NCBI GenBank assembly: GCA_002083615.1
Contig: MSXO01000012.1
Span: forward strand, 1 to 64,000
Reading direction: 5' to 3'
DNA from: Proteobacteria bacterium ST_bin11
GTDB lineage: Bacteria; Pseudomonadota; Gammaproteobacteria; Methylococcales; Methylomonadaceae
Length of the DNA: 64,000 nt
This document shows positions 1-8,457 of this stretch, in pieces. Each line of letters starts with the position of its first letter. Within the stretch, counting starts at the first letter, position 1. The notes beneath the pieces are model-generated. The model was not told where the DNA came from. It made no database searches and was given only the letters and a program-made list of their open reading frames with translations. The position numbers and the translations under genes were made by a program.

Positions 1-197
1 ACATGGATTTGTCAGAGCGCCGGGCATTGGCAGTTAAGAAATACCTGACCAAAGGTACTCACAACCCCAACATCTCGTCTCACGGTTACAGCTGGGACAA
101 ACCGGTTGACACCAACGAAACCGAAGAAGGCCGCGCCAATAACCGTCGCGTGCAGTTGGAAGTGGATGGTAAAGCTCAACAACCTTTGAAAAAATAA
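1..197 (+). CDS. OmpA-family protein, C-terminal fragment
   Basis: This is the 3' end of a gene cut by the left window edge; about 64 residues are visible. The LSERRA..V..YL stretch and the NRRVQLEV ending are typical of the last helix and strand of an OmpA-like peptidoglycan-binding domain. Such domains anchor outer-membrane or periplasmic proteins to the cell wall. A TAA stop at 195-197 is followed by a clear terminator, so this is the last gene of its transcript. The rest of the protein, and hence its exact subfamily, cannot be seen. Confidence 0.8.
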   Translation, partial: MDLSERRALAVKKYLTKGTHNPNISSHGYSWDKPVDTNETEEGRANNRRVQLEVDGKAQQPLKK

Positions 198-230
198 GAT
201 CAATTGGTAAAATCCAACCTGATCTAAACC

Positions 231-259
231 AAAAACCCGCCATATGGCGGGTTTTTTTT
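231..259 (+). terminator. Rho-independent terminator after the OmpA-like gene
   Basis: A perfect inverted repeat (AACCCGCC / GGCGGGTT, loop about ATAT) is followed by a run of eight T. It lies 34 bases after the OmpA-like stop codon. Confidence 0.9.
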
Positions 260-440
260 GCCCTAAATCTGCTCTGAAATATCGTCGATCTGGCTTTGGC
301 GGGAATTAAGTCTAAGGCCAACCCTGCTAAGCCCTAAAAACACAACCCATGGAAAGCCCTACAAGCCGGCAAGCATATAAAAGAAAGCCGTTCATAGACA
401 TCATAGCGGCGGCATAAAGTACTTGATTTCGTTTCACTAC

Positions 441-1490
441 CTATGGCAAATTGCCAAGCGGCACATCATTTTCTCCCAAGTGTAAATCGTATTTATCCCC
501 CTTTCTGGTTATCACCTTGACTTTAACACCGCGAAGCCTGAGTTCTATCGGCAAACCAACGGGATTTGCAGGTAATTTCGTTTCAAACTTGATTACATCC
601 GCCGCGGTAAAGTCCACAGGACTATTGACCTGAGCACGAACGATAGCTTTGCCATCCTCGTTATCAATCCGCAATATCGATAGCTGCGAACCCGAATAAG
701 CTTTTAATTCCGTGAGTAAAACTTTACGGACGTTAGTCTCGAACAACATATTATTTACAACTGCTCGGGTATTTGCCCAGAGCACGACAAACAGTAGAAT
801 CAGCAACATCAGGCTCACCCCGTTCAACCAAACCACTTTTTTACTTTGAAAAAACTGATCGGTCGCTTTGCGGAAGCCTGATAACCAAAGGACGATGGAA
901 AACGAAAACTGGATGGCAACGATGTTGGCAAACGCCAACAAATAGGCCCCGAGTGCGTTATCCCATTCACCACGAGCGATAAAAATGGTCCCAGAACATA
1001 AAGGCGGAACCAGCGCGGTAGCAATCGCCACACCGACCACGGCATTGACAATCCGCGGCGTAATCACCGCATAAGCGCCTACCGCACCGCCAGCTAAAGC
1101 AATCATTAAATCCAAATAATTAGGATGCGTTCTGCCTAACAACTCTTTACCTGCGGGAATATCAGTGTGCAAAAAGCCTATGATGGACGCGCACACCACC
1201 ACGATTCCGGCACCGCCTAACAACGACAGCAAGGATTGCCGCAATAGCACATGATTACCATCTACCAACGATAAGGACACGCCGGCAATCGGACTTAACA
1301 ACATCGCAACCAACATCGCGCCAATCACTCCCGAAGCACTGTCGGCCAAGAGACCGTAGGATGCAATGATTGCCGCGAGCGCATTCATGATGATAAACGC
1401 CTTATCAAACTGCGCGTTCAACGTGATTTCCGCCCGCGCTGCTTGAATTTCAATTAAACGCGAATCTTGATTTTGGGTTGGGGTGTTCAT
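441..1490 (-). CDS. DUF389 family integral membrane protein
   Basis: This 349-residue protein has a soluble N-terminus, then six to seven hydrophobic segments between about residues 30 and 240, and a soluble C-terminal domain. The SGVIGAMLVAMLLSPIAGVSLSL and ATALVPPLCS stretches are characteristic of the DUF389 (TIGR00341-type) family, whose transport or sensing role is not established. I chose ATG at 1490 (MNTPTQ), which has GGA a few bases upstream, over an in-frame TTG at 1514. It stands alone; its neighbour upstream on the same strand is the GNAT gene. Confidence 0.85.
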   Translation of the reverse strand: MNTPTQNQDSRLIEIQAARAEITLNAQFDKAFIIMNALAAIIASYGLLADSASGVIGAMLVAMLLSPIAGVSLSLVDGNHVLLRQSLLSLLGGAGIVVVCASIIGFLHTDIPAGKELLGRTHPNYLDLMIALAGGAVGAYAVITPRIVNAVVGVAIATALVPPLCSGTIFIARGEWDNALGAYLLAFANIVAIQFSFSIVLWLSGFRKATDQFFQSKKVVWLNGVSLMLLILLFVVLWANTRAVVNNMLFETNVRKVLLTELKAYSGSQLSILRIDNEDGKAIVRAQVNSPVDFTAADVIKFETKLPANPVGLPIELRLRGVKVKVITRKGDKYDLHLGENDVPLGNLP

Positions 1491-1580
1491 AGAGTCCAGC
1501 CTGAAGCAAAACAAATTGACAAAAAATACGGGTTAACCACAGCGCCCCAGCAATAGCCAAAATGCTGCGCCCAAACGATA

Positions 1581-2540
1581 CTACAAACTCAGCGCCCTGA
1601 ATTCCGCGCATGCGCTTGAACGCTGCCAGACCCGCTCAAACTCTTCGCTCAATGGCCGATTACGTGCCGGCAAGTTAGGACTCCAATGCCCTTCATAACG
1701 ATTACCGAGCAAGCGAAATAAATAACCGTCGCTATCGTTGATCACAAAAGCAGAAGCATACTGCAAATCTTCTGCTTCATCGGGCACACGAATCAGAAAA
1801 TACGACGGCAAGCGCTGCGCCAACTCCACGACAGGATGAACCTGATTACGCAGGCTGGTCGGATCCTGAACTATGATCTGCACACTAGCGTTACGATTGC
1901 TGAGGGCAAACTGTTTTAGCGCCTCAACAATGTCTTTTTGCCCATATAAAGCGTAATCCAGATCCCGGCTGCGAATATAAATCTGTCGACGCGCCGCGCC
2001 TATCAATTGGCGAGTCGCGCTTAAAGTCGATTCTAAGATTTCCAGCCGCACGGGCTCAACCGGAAGCTGTCGGTTCGAGGGCAATGATCGCAGCGTTTGC
2101 TCGCGAGCCTGCAATATTAGCCTGCTAGCCTGATGCGGGATTCCGGCTTCATCAAAGACCTCGCCTTCAAGAGCGAATCCACATTTTTGGTAAAACCCCA
2201 ATGCGGACACTTGGGCGTTGGCGGTGATACTGGCCAGCCCCAGATTGAGGGCTTTGTCGATTGCGGCGCGTAACAAAGACTGGCCGACGCCTTGACCGCG
2301 CCATTCATTCAGAACCGCCATCCGCCCAACTTTACCTTCCGGCGAAAGCCGACAAGTAGCGATTGGCTGGAAATCTACATCGCGCACCAGAAAATGATGA
2401 CATTCCGAATCGAGTTCGTCGAATTCGAGCGCTGACGGGATTTGCTGCTCGACGACGAATACCAAATTTCGCACATAACGTATGTCGTCGAAATCAACGG
2501 CAAAGCTGGCTGGCTCAAGATAAAAGTTGGCGATTTGCAT
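1581..2540 (-). CDS. GNAT N-acetyltransferase with extra C-terminal domain
   Basis: The 319-residue product has an N-terminal GNAT fold of about 145 residues: VGRMAVLNEWRGQGVGQSLL carries the acetyl-CoA pyrophosphate loop (R-G-Q-G-V-G) and ALGFYQKCGF is the usual final strand and helix. The remaining 165 residues form a second domain starting near LEILESTLSATRQLIGAARRQIYI. That pattern, with RSRDLDYALY and later VIVQDP-like strands, resembles a degenerate phospholipase-D-like or DUF7931-type module seen attached to GNAT proteins in gammaproteobacteria. The substrate is unknown. The gene is single, reading into the region between DUF389 and the decarboxylase. Confidence 0.8.
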   Translation of the reverse strand: MQIANFYLEPASFAVDFDDIRYVRNLVFVVEQQIPSALEFDELDSECHHFLVRDVDFQPIATCRLSPEGKVGRMAVLNEWRGQGVGQSLLRAAIDKALNLGLASITANAQVSALGFYQKCGFALEGEVFDEAGIPHQASRLILQAREQTLRSLPSNRQLPVEPVRLEILESTLSATRQLIGAARRQIYIRSRDLDYALYGQKDIVEALKQFALSNRNASVQIIVQDPTSLRNQVHPVVELAQRLPSYFLIRVPDEAEDLQYASAFVINDSDGYLFRLLGNRYEGHWSPNLPARNRPLSEEFERVWQRSSACAEFRALSL

Positions 2541-2668
2541 AGCGTGAGATGAGTAATCCTTAAAGTACTTAGTTTAGTTGCGCGTTGCCGAAAATTCGGA
2601 TAAATGAGCTATTGTGGGTAGCGCTACCGTGTTCGTGTCGCCAAGATAAGGCGTTACCAGCCAACCGT

Positions 2669-4321
2669 TCAACCATCCTGCTTGACCTTAGACTTCAAAT
2701 GCTCTGCAAGACGCTTCATGGCTTCGGACGAGTCATCGGTTGCCAAATGTACATTGATGATACTTGGCATGTCATGGTTGTTCAGAGCGTTGCACAGAGC
2801 CTCTTCAAATTCAATTTCCGTAACCGCCTCGTAGCCCGCTAATGGGCCGAAGAGTTGCCCCAAACGGTCGAATCGCCACGGATTAATATCGTTGAACGGG
2901 CCTTCGAGAATGCAGCGTTCCGTGCTGTAACCACCGTTGTTAAATACCACCACGATGGGGTTTAACCCCAGGCGCGCGTGCGTAGACAACTCGGTCCCAG
3001 TCATTTGAAATGCGCCGTCCCCAACTAAAACCAATGCGCGCCTATCAGGACGCGCGATTTGCGCACCGAGCGCAGCCGGCACAGCAAAACCCATCGTAGT
3101 GTAAAAGGCGGAAGCCAGAAATTCGCTCTGCTCGTGCACCCGTAAATCGATGGCCGCAAACAGGCAATCGCCGACATCACAAACCACGATCATGTCGTTG
3201 CTCAACGCGCGATTTAGCCTTTCGACCAACCGGGCGGTAGTAATCTGCCGGTCCACTTCCGGAAACGCAATGCCAGTCGGCGGCTTTGGGCTAGATTCCT
3301 TGTTATTGCCGCATCTGTTCACCGAGGCAGCCAAAGCACGCAGAAAATCGTCCAAGGCAATGCCGGGATAGCGGTGCGCACTGATCACCACTTCGTTCAA
3401 CGCCGCACGGATGGTCGAATGGGAATTTAGCTTTGCCGTGTAGATGCCGGTATCGATTTCATTCAAGGTCACGCCTAACATCAACAGCACGTCTGATTGC
3501 TCGACTGTTTCGCGCACGGTCTCCGAACTCATCGCGCCTTCGTAAATTCCTAAGTAAGCCGGGTGCCGTTCGGACATCACCGATTTGCCGGTGAGAGTGG
3601 CCACCACTGGCAAGCCGGTGCGATCGACGAATTCGGCCAAAGCACCTTGCAGCCCACGCCGATGCAGTTCAACACCCGCTACAATCATCGGCGAGACGGC
3701 CTTGGATAACAGCGCCATGGTTTCGGCAACTGCCTCGGCTAAAGCCGTTTCGTCACTGGTAAATTTTTCGACTGTCTCGGTCGGCATGGGATAGCCTTCC
3801 GCCATGACCAAATCCCGAGGAAGCTCGATATAAACCGGCTTACAAAAGCGGCGTGCTGCCTCAATAGCATGGTCGATTTGCCGAAAGGCGATTACGGGAT
3901 CATTAAGCACTACCGACGCGCAGCTAATACGCTCGAAAATTTCCCGCTGGAAGGTAAAAGGCCCAAAACGATGATGAATTAGCGGATCGTCTTTTTGCTC
4001 GCTGACACCGGGTGCGCCGCTAATCAGCACCACAGGGGAGGATTCAGCGTAAGCACCGGCAATCGCATTGACAGTATTCAATGCGCCAACGCCATAGGTT
4101 ACCGCTAACGCGCCCATACCCAGGCACCGCGCATAACCGTCGGCAGCGAAGGCCGCTGAATCTTCCCTGGTAGTACCGATATGCCGAACCTGACTTTTCA
4201 TCATCAGATCGTAAAATCCGAGCACGTAGTCGCCAGGCACGCCGAAAATATCTTTTACACCGGCCTGATAGAGTCGTTTGAGAAGGTATTGTCCAATCGT
4301 GTCGAATTTAGCAGCGCTCAT
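2669..4321 (-). CDS. Thiamine-diphosphate 2-keto acid decarboxylase (pyruvate/indolepyruvate decarboxylase family)
   Basis: This 550-residue enzyme has the three-domain ThDP fold. The N-terminal pyrimidine-binding domain shows PGDY (Asp near residue 31), REDSAAF (Glu near 53, ThDP activation) and the HHRFGPF motif (two His near 117). The C-terminal domain has GDGAFQMTG ending in NNGGY (metal and diphosphate binding, from about 433) and a Glu in YSTERC near 466. The HH pair and the late Glu are catalytic in pyruvate and indolepyruvate decarboxylases and are not features of acetolactate synthase, so I call a non-oxidative decarboxylase making an aldehyde and CO2. The exact keto acid cannot be read from sequence. 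It is a single gene. Confidence 0.82.
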   Translation of the reverse strand: MSAAKFDTIGQYLLKRLYQAGVKDIFGVPGDYVLGFYDLMMKSQVRHIGTTREDSAAFAADGYARCLGMGALAVTYGVGALNTVNAIAGAYAESSPVVLISGAPGVSEQKDDPLIHHRFGPFTFQREIFERISCASVVLNDPVIAFRQIDHAIEAARRFCKPVYIELPRDLVMAEGYPMPTETVEKFTSDETALAEAVAETMALLSKAVSPMIVAGVELHRRGLQGALAEFVDRTGLPVVATLTGKSVMSERHPAYLGIYEGAMSSETVRETVEQSDVLLMLGVTLNEIDTGIYTAKLNSHSTIRAALNEVVISAHRYPGIALDDFLRALAASVNRCGNNKESSPKPPTGIAFPEVDRQITTARLVERLNRALSNDMIVVCDVGDCLFAAIDLRVHEQSEFLASAFYTTMGFAVPAALGAQIARPDRRALVLVGDGAFQMTGTELSTHARLGLNPIVVVFNNGGYSTERCILEGPFNDINPWRFDRLGQLFGPLAGYEAVTEIEFEEALCNALNNHDMPSIINVHLATDDSSEAMKRLAEHLKSKVKQDG

Positions 4322-4532
4322 GATGCTTTGGAGCCTCCGAATAGAATTGAGCTACGACCGCTGACTTTAAAAACCAATACCTAGGTCAAGGTCTCCAAAC
4401 CGTTTTAATAAAACGATTACACGTCAATACTGCTAAGCCCTATGTAAAAAGTCAACTTACATTCTTGGATGCTAAAAGCAAAGGCTAAAAAACCCCATCT
4501 ATTTCCGCGACCTGATATCTCGCGCTTGAGCC

Positions 4533-4558
4533 AAAAAAAAGGGCCTTGCGGCCCTTTT
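4533..4558 (-). terminator. Terminator of the pnp operon
   Basis: On the minus strand a GGGCC/GGCCC stem with a GCAA loop is followed by eight T. It lies 25 bases beyond the pnp stop and ends the long rimP-to-pnp unit. Confidence 0.9.
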
Positions 4559-4582
4559 TCAATGCAGACTCGAACCCGAAAA

Positions 4583-6661
4583 TTATTCGTTGCCGACTTC
4601 TTTCATGCTCAAACGCACTCGCCCTTGGCGGTCGATTTCCAGCACTTTTACTTTTACGACGTCGCCTTCCGACAGTTTGTCACTGACTTTCTCAACGCGC
4701 TCGTCGGAGATTTGCGAAATATGCACCAAACCGTCTTTACCTGGCAGAATGGTCACGAACGCACCGAAGTCCATCAAGCGCACTACTTTGCCTTCGTAGA
4801 CTTTACCCACTTCGACTTCAGCGGTAATTTCTTCAATCATGCGTCTGGCTTCTTCGCCGGCGGCTCGGTCGACAGAAGCGACATTCACCACGCCGTCGTC
4901 GGTCAAATCGATGCTGGCACCGGTTTGTTCGGTGATGGCGCGAATGGTCACGCCACCTTTACCGATCACTTCGCGGATTTTGGCCGGATCAATTTTGAAG
5001 GTGATGATGCGCGGCGCAAAGTCGGACATTTCGGAACGGGTGCTGGACAAAGCTTTGTTCATCTCGCCCAAAATGTGCAGACGACCCTGTTTAGCTTGTT
5101 CGAGCGCTACTTTCATAATCTCGGCGGTGATACCGTCGATCTTGATATCCATTTGCAATGCAGTCACGCCGTTCTCGGACCCGGCCACTTTAAAGTCCAT
5201 GTCGCCCAAGTGATCTTCGTCGCCCAGAATGTCGGACAGTACTGCGAATTTATCGCCTTCTTTGATCAGACCCATGGCAATCCCGGCAACCGGTGCTTTG
5301 ATCGGCACACCGGCATCCATCAAGGCCAAGCTGCTACCACAGACAGAAGCCATGGAACTGGAACCGTTGGATTCGGTGATTTCCGAAACCACGCGAATTA
5401 CATAAGGAAATTCCGCCATGTTCGGCAATACTGCTGCCACACCGCGTTTCGCTAATCTACCATGACCGATTTCCCGACGTTTTGGAGAGCCGACAAAACC
5501 GGTTTCACCCACACTATAGGGAGGGAAGTTGTAATGCAGCATGAACGGATCTTTATATTCGCCGGACAATGCATCGATGATTTGCGCATCGCGCTCTGTG
5601 CCCAGAGTGGCCACAACCAAGGCTTGGGTTTCACCGCGGGTAAACAACGCAGAACCATGGGTTCTAGGCAGTACGCCGGTTCTAACCATGATAGGTCTAA
5701 CCGTGGTCAAATCGCGGCCGTCGATACGTTTACGATCGTTCAGAATCGCACCGCGTACCACGTCGTATTCAAGATGTTCGATGACATTACGGATGTCTTT
5801 TTCGTTATACAAGCCATCGGCGGTCAGCTTTTCGACTACAGCGCTTCTGATCGCGCTCAGCGTGTCTTGTCTAACCAGTTTTTCCGCCACTTGGTACGCG
5901 GCATTGATGCTTTGTTCCGCTTCGGCGGCCACTGCGGCTTTCAGGGCAGTGTTGGTTTCAGCCGGGGTCCAAGCAACAGCAGGCGTGCCCACTGCAGCAG
6001 CGAATTCGTTAATGGCGTTGATTGCCACTTGCATGTGCTCGTGACCGAACAATACCGCGCCCAACATCACTTCTTCGGACAATAAATCCGCTTCAGACTC
6101 AACCATCAATACCGCATGTTGAGTGCCGGCAACCACTAATTGCAGTTGCGATTCTTTCAAGGCGGGTTTGTCAGGATTCAGCAAATAGCCACCGTCTTTA
6201 TAGCCGACGCAAGCAGCACCCAAGGGACCATTAAAAGGTAAACCGGAAACGGCCAAAGCCGCAGAAGCGCCTAGTAGGGCTGGAATTTCGGTATCGACTT
6301 CAGGATTCAGGGACACGACCGTCGCAATAATTTGCACTTCGTTAGTAAATCCTTCCGGAAACAGCGGTCGAATCGGTCTGTCGATCAGGCGGGAAATCAG
6401 GGTTTCTGTTTCGCTAGGACGGCCTTCACGTTTGAAAAATCCGCCGGGGATTTTACCGGCCGCAAATGCTTTTTCCTGATAGTTAACGGTAAGCGGGAAA
6501 AAATCGCCGCCGCTAGCTTCTTTTTTACCAACCACTGTCACCAACAGCGAGGTGCCTTCGACATCGATCATTACCGCGCCGTTGGCTTGGCGGGCGATTT
6601 CACCGGTGGATAGGGTGACGAGACGATCGCCGTACTGAAATTCTTTCCTGATAGGATTCAC
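4583..6661 (-). CDS. pnp: Polynucleotide phosphorylase
   Basis: The 692-residue product degrades RNA 3' to 5' with phosphate, and usually joins RNase E in the degradosome. It shows both RNase PH-like halves (the second with FMLHYNFPPYSVGE and GSPKRREIGHGRLA), then a KH domain (IREVIGKGGVTIRAI) and a C-terminal S1 domain (GKVYEGKVVRLMDFGAFV). The length matches the family. It is last in the operon, 83 bases after rpsO, as in Escherichia coli, where PNPase and RNase III control the message through the intergenic hairpin; a similar hairpin is present here. Confidence 0.98.
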   Translation of the reverse strand: MNPIRKEFQYGDRLVTLSTGEIARQANGAVMIDVEGTSLLVTVVGKKEASGGDFFPLTVNYQEKAFAAGKIPGGFFKREGRPSETETLISRLIDRPIRPLFPEGFTNEVQIIATVVSLNPEVDTEIPALLGASAALAVSGLPFNGPLGAACVGYKDGGYLLNPDKPALKESQLQLVVAGTQHAVLMVESEADLLSEEVMLGAVLFGHEHMQVAINAINEFAAAVGTPAVAWTPAETNTALKAAVAAEAEQSINAAYQVAEKLVRQDTLSAIRSAVVEKLTADGLYNEKDIRNVIEHLEYDVVRGAILNDRKRIDGRDLTTVRPIMVRTGVLPRTHGSALFTRGETQALVVATLGTERDAQIIDALSGEYKDPFMLHYNFPPYSVGETGFVGSPKRREIGHGRLAKRGVAAVLPNMAEFPYVIRVVSEITESNGSSSMASVCGSSLALMDAGVPIKAPVAGIAMGLIKEGDKFAVLSDILGDEDHLGDMDFKVAGSENGVTALQMDIKIDGITAEIMKVALEQAKQGRLHILGEMNKALSSTRSEMSDFAPRIITFKIDPAKIREVIGKGGVTIRAITEQTGASIDLTDDGVVNVASVDRAAGEEARRMIEEITAEVEVGKVYEGKVVRLMDFGAFVTILPGKDGLVHISQISDERVEKVSDKLSEGDVVKVKVLEIDRQGRVRLSMKEVGNE

Positions 6662-6710
6662 TATAAGGTTCCTTTGTTTAAAGGTTATGCTGAAATGTGC
6701 CTTAAAGCAG

Positions 6711-6733
6711 AAACGGCGCCCGATGCGCCGTTT
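6711..6733 (-). terminator. rpsO-pnp intergenic hairpin
   Basis: An eight-base inverted repeat (AAACGGCG / CGCCGTTT, 7-base loop) lies between the rpsO stop and the pnp start. It has no long T tract, so it is more likely a leaky terminator or RNase processing site than a full stop. The position matches the rpsO-pnp terminator/RNase III region of E. coli. Confidence 0.65.
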
Positions 6734-6744
6734 CCAATTTTATG

Positions 6745-7014
6745 CTACTTACGAATGCCCAATCGCTCGATCAACGAACGATAACGCGCAACTTCTGTGT
6801 TTTTCAGGTAATCCAACAATTTGCGACGTTGGTTTACCATGCGCAGCAAGCCGCGGCGCGAGTGGTTGTCTTTTTTGTGTGCCGCAAAGTGCGGAGTCAG
6901 TTGGTTTATGTTGGCGGTCAACAAGGCCACTTGTACTTCTGTCGAACCGGTATCGGTATCTGACAAACGGTATTCTTCAACAATTGCTTTCTTTTGTTCT
7001 GCGGTTAATGACAT
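6745..7014 (-). CDS. rpsO: 30S ribosomal protein S15
   Basis: The 89-residue protein binds 16S rRNA early in assembly of the small-subunit platform. The sequence is full length and canonical: LTAEQKKAIVEEY at the start, TGSTEVQVALLTANINQLTPHF in the middle and the HSRRGLLRMV..RRKLLDYL RNA-binding part. It sits between truB and pnp in the usual order. The 109-base gap upstream holds two hairpins, which may serve S15 autoregulation. Confidence 0.98.
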   Translation of the reverse strand: MSLTAEQKKAIVEEYRLSDTDTGSTEVQVALLTANINQLTPHFAAHKKDNHSRRGLLRMVNQRRKLLDYLKNTEVARYRSLIERLGIRK

Positions 7015-7049
7015 TCTTAATCCCTATCGATTAATTTTGATTGAATAAT

Positions 7050-7067
7050 GGTCATCGCTTGATGACC
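7050..7067 (-). promoter_or_regulatory. Hairpin in the rpsO leader
   Basis: A perfect 7-bp inverted repeat (GGTCATC / GATGACC, 4-base loop) lies 36-53 bases upstream of the rpsO ATG. In E. coli S15 represses its own translation by binding a structured leader at about this place; that role here is only inferred from position. Confidence 0.4.
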
Positions 7068-7073
7068 GTGTAG

Positions 7074-7108
7074 CCGCGTTTCCACAATAGGGTGTAGAAA
7101 CCTCGCGG
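7074..7108 (-). promoter_or_regulatory. Bulged hairpin between truB and rpsO
   Basis: Three paired blocks (CCGCG/CGCGG, TTTC/GAAA, CAC/GTG, minus strand) form a bulged stem starting 16 bases after the truB stop. On the minus strand no T tract follows. On the plus strand six T follow, but no plus-strand gene precedes it. It may be a processing site or part of the rpsO leader. Confidence 0.4.
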
Positions 7109-7123
7109 TTTTTTCCTGGATAA

Positions 7124-8041
7124 TCAAGTTGTTTGACCATCCAAATGAAATAGTTTTTTCGGCGCTAGTTTACCATCCAATAGGATTTCCCCCAACCCCA
7201 AAAAGGCTTCCGGCGAGTAGATTCTGACCTGACCGGCCATCCCCCCGGCAAAGTCGATACGCTGACCCTGCTTGATTTTTTCGGCTTGCAATACGGACAG
7301 CGAAACGTCGGGTATACCTTTTAGGGGCACATCCAGCGCGATCAAGGTTTTCTGCAATTGCCCGAAGTCCATGGCCTGCAACTGCTGCAAGGTGTAAGCC
7401 TGCTCCAAACCGAACATCCCCGCCTTGGTTCTGCGTAGTGCAGTTACGGTGCCGCATGACCCCAGCCACTGACCGATGTCTTCGGCCAGCGAACGGATAT
7501 AAGTGCCTTTGGAGCAAGATACATCCAGCGTCAATTGGCCCATCTCAGCATCTACCCTTAAAAGCTGCAATTCATAGATGGTGATGGCCCTAGGTTGCCT
7601 GTCTACTGTTTTGCCTTCCCTAGCCAACTCATATAACTTCTTGCCCTGATGCTTAAGAGCCGAATACATCGGCGGCACCTGCTCGATCGGCCCGGTAAAA
7701 TGCTGCAAACAAGCCTGTAAGCGCGCTTCATCCAGCCTCGGCACCGGCATTTCGGCGACGACTTTGCCTTCGCTATCGCCAGTATCAGTCATCACGCCCA
7801 ACTGCACGATTACTTGATAACGCTTATCGTCATCCAGCATTAAGGCCGACACCTTAGTCGCCTCGCCAAAGCATAAGGGCAACAAACCGGTCGCTAAGGG
7901 ATCCAATGCGCCGGTATGACCTGCTTTGTTGGCGTTGAACAGTCGCCTTACTTCCTGTAACGCCTGATTGGACGACGCGCCTAAACGTTTGTCGAGCAGC
8001 ACGATGCCGTGCACATCGCGCCCGGACTTACGTTTGCCCAC
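7124..8041 (-). CDS. truB: tRNA pseudouridine(55) synthase
   Basis: The 305-residue enzyme isomerises U55 in the T-loop of tRNAs. The catalytic motif GALDPLATGLLP (Asp near residue 45) is intact, as are KRYQVIVQLGVMTDTGDSEG and the CSKGTYIRSLAEDIG motif. A C-terminal PUA-like region follows. It starts with GTG, whose first base is the last base of the rbfA stop (TAGTG), implying translational coupling. The gene order is the conserved rbfA-truB-rpsO. Confidence 0.97.
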   Translation of the reverse strand: MGKRKSGRDVHGIVLLDKRLGASSNQALQEVRRLFNANKAGHTGALDPLATGLLPLCFGEATKVSALMLDDDKRYQVIVQLGVMTDTGDSEGKVVAEMPVPRLDEARLQACLQHFTGPIEQVPPMYSALKHQGKKLYELAREGKTVDRQPRAITIYELQLLRVDAEMGQLTLDVSCSKGTYIRSLAEDIGQWLGSCGTVTALRRTKAGMFGLEQAYTLQQLQAMDFGQLQKTLIALDVPLKGIPDVSLSVLQAEKIKQGQRIDFAGGMAGQVRIYSPEAFLGLGEILLDGKLAPKKLFHLDGQTT

Positions 8042-8457
8042 TAATTGTCCTGTTGCGGCTTGTCAGCGACCGTTTCCGCCGCCGAATTAGCGCTGTCTAC
8101 GTCGTCATGCTGCAGATCGCCAAGTAACTCCGCGACGCGCATACCGTTGTCAAACGAATGGTCGTAGTAAAAATGCAATTCGGAGATATGTCGCAAGCGC
8201 ATACGCCTGGCCAACTCGTGGCGGATAAATGGCGAGATCTCGTTCAGCACTTTGACGTTGGCCCGTTTAGCGGCATCATCCTGGGCATCCAACACCGTCA
8301 CATAGATTTTGGCAACCGCCAAATCCTTGGACAACTCCACATCATTGATCGTCACAAAACCCAAGCGTCTATCATCGACATCACGTTGTAATATCGACGC
8401 CAACTCTTTTTGCATTTCTGACGCCACCCGCTGGCTGCGACCGAACTCTCTTGGCAT
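8041..8457 (-). CDS. rbfA: 30S ribosome-binding factor A
   Basis: The 138-residue protein helps late maturation of the 16S rRNA 5' end and is needed for growth in the cold in E. coli. It begins MPREFGRSQRVASEMQKELA and has the KH-like core with ISPFIRHELARRMRLRHISELHFYYDHSFDNGMR. The last 25 residues are a low-complexity tail. Its ATG overlaps the infB stop by one base (TAATG), and its stop overlaps truB by one base. Confidence 0.97.
   Translation of the reverse strand: MPREFGRSQRVASEMQKELASILQRDVDDRRLGFVTINDVELSKDLAVAKIYVTVLDAQDDAAKRANVKVLNEISPFIRHELARRMRLRHISELHFYYDHSFDNGMRVAELLGDLQHDDVDSANSAAETVADKPQQDN

Noticed and set aside
4469..5455. Long plus-strand open frame of 328 codons
   Set aside because: It is the antisense of pnp; the product is rich in His, Phe and Gln as expected of a complementary frame, and pnp itself is certain.
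7074..7114. Plus-strand terminator reading of the truB-rpsO hairpin
   Set aside because: Six T follow the stem on the plus strand, but no plus-strand gene or promoter precedes it for more than 6 kb.
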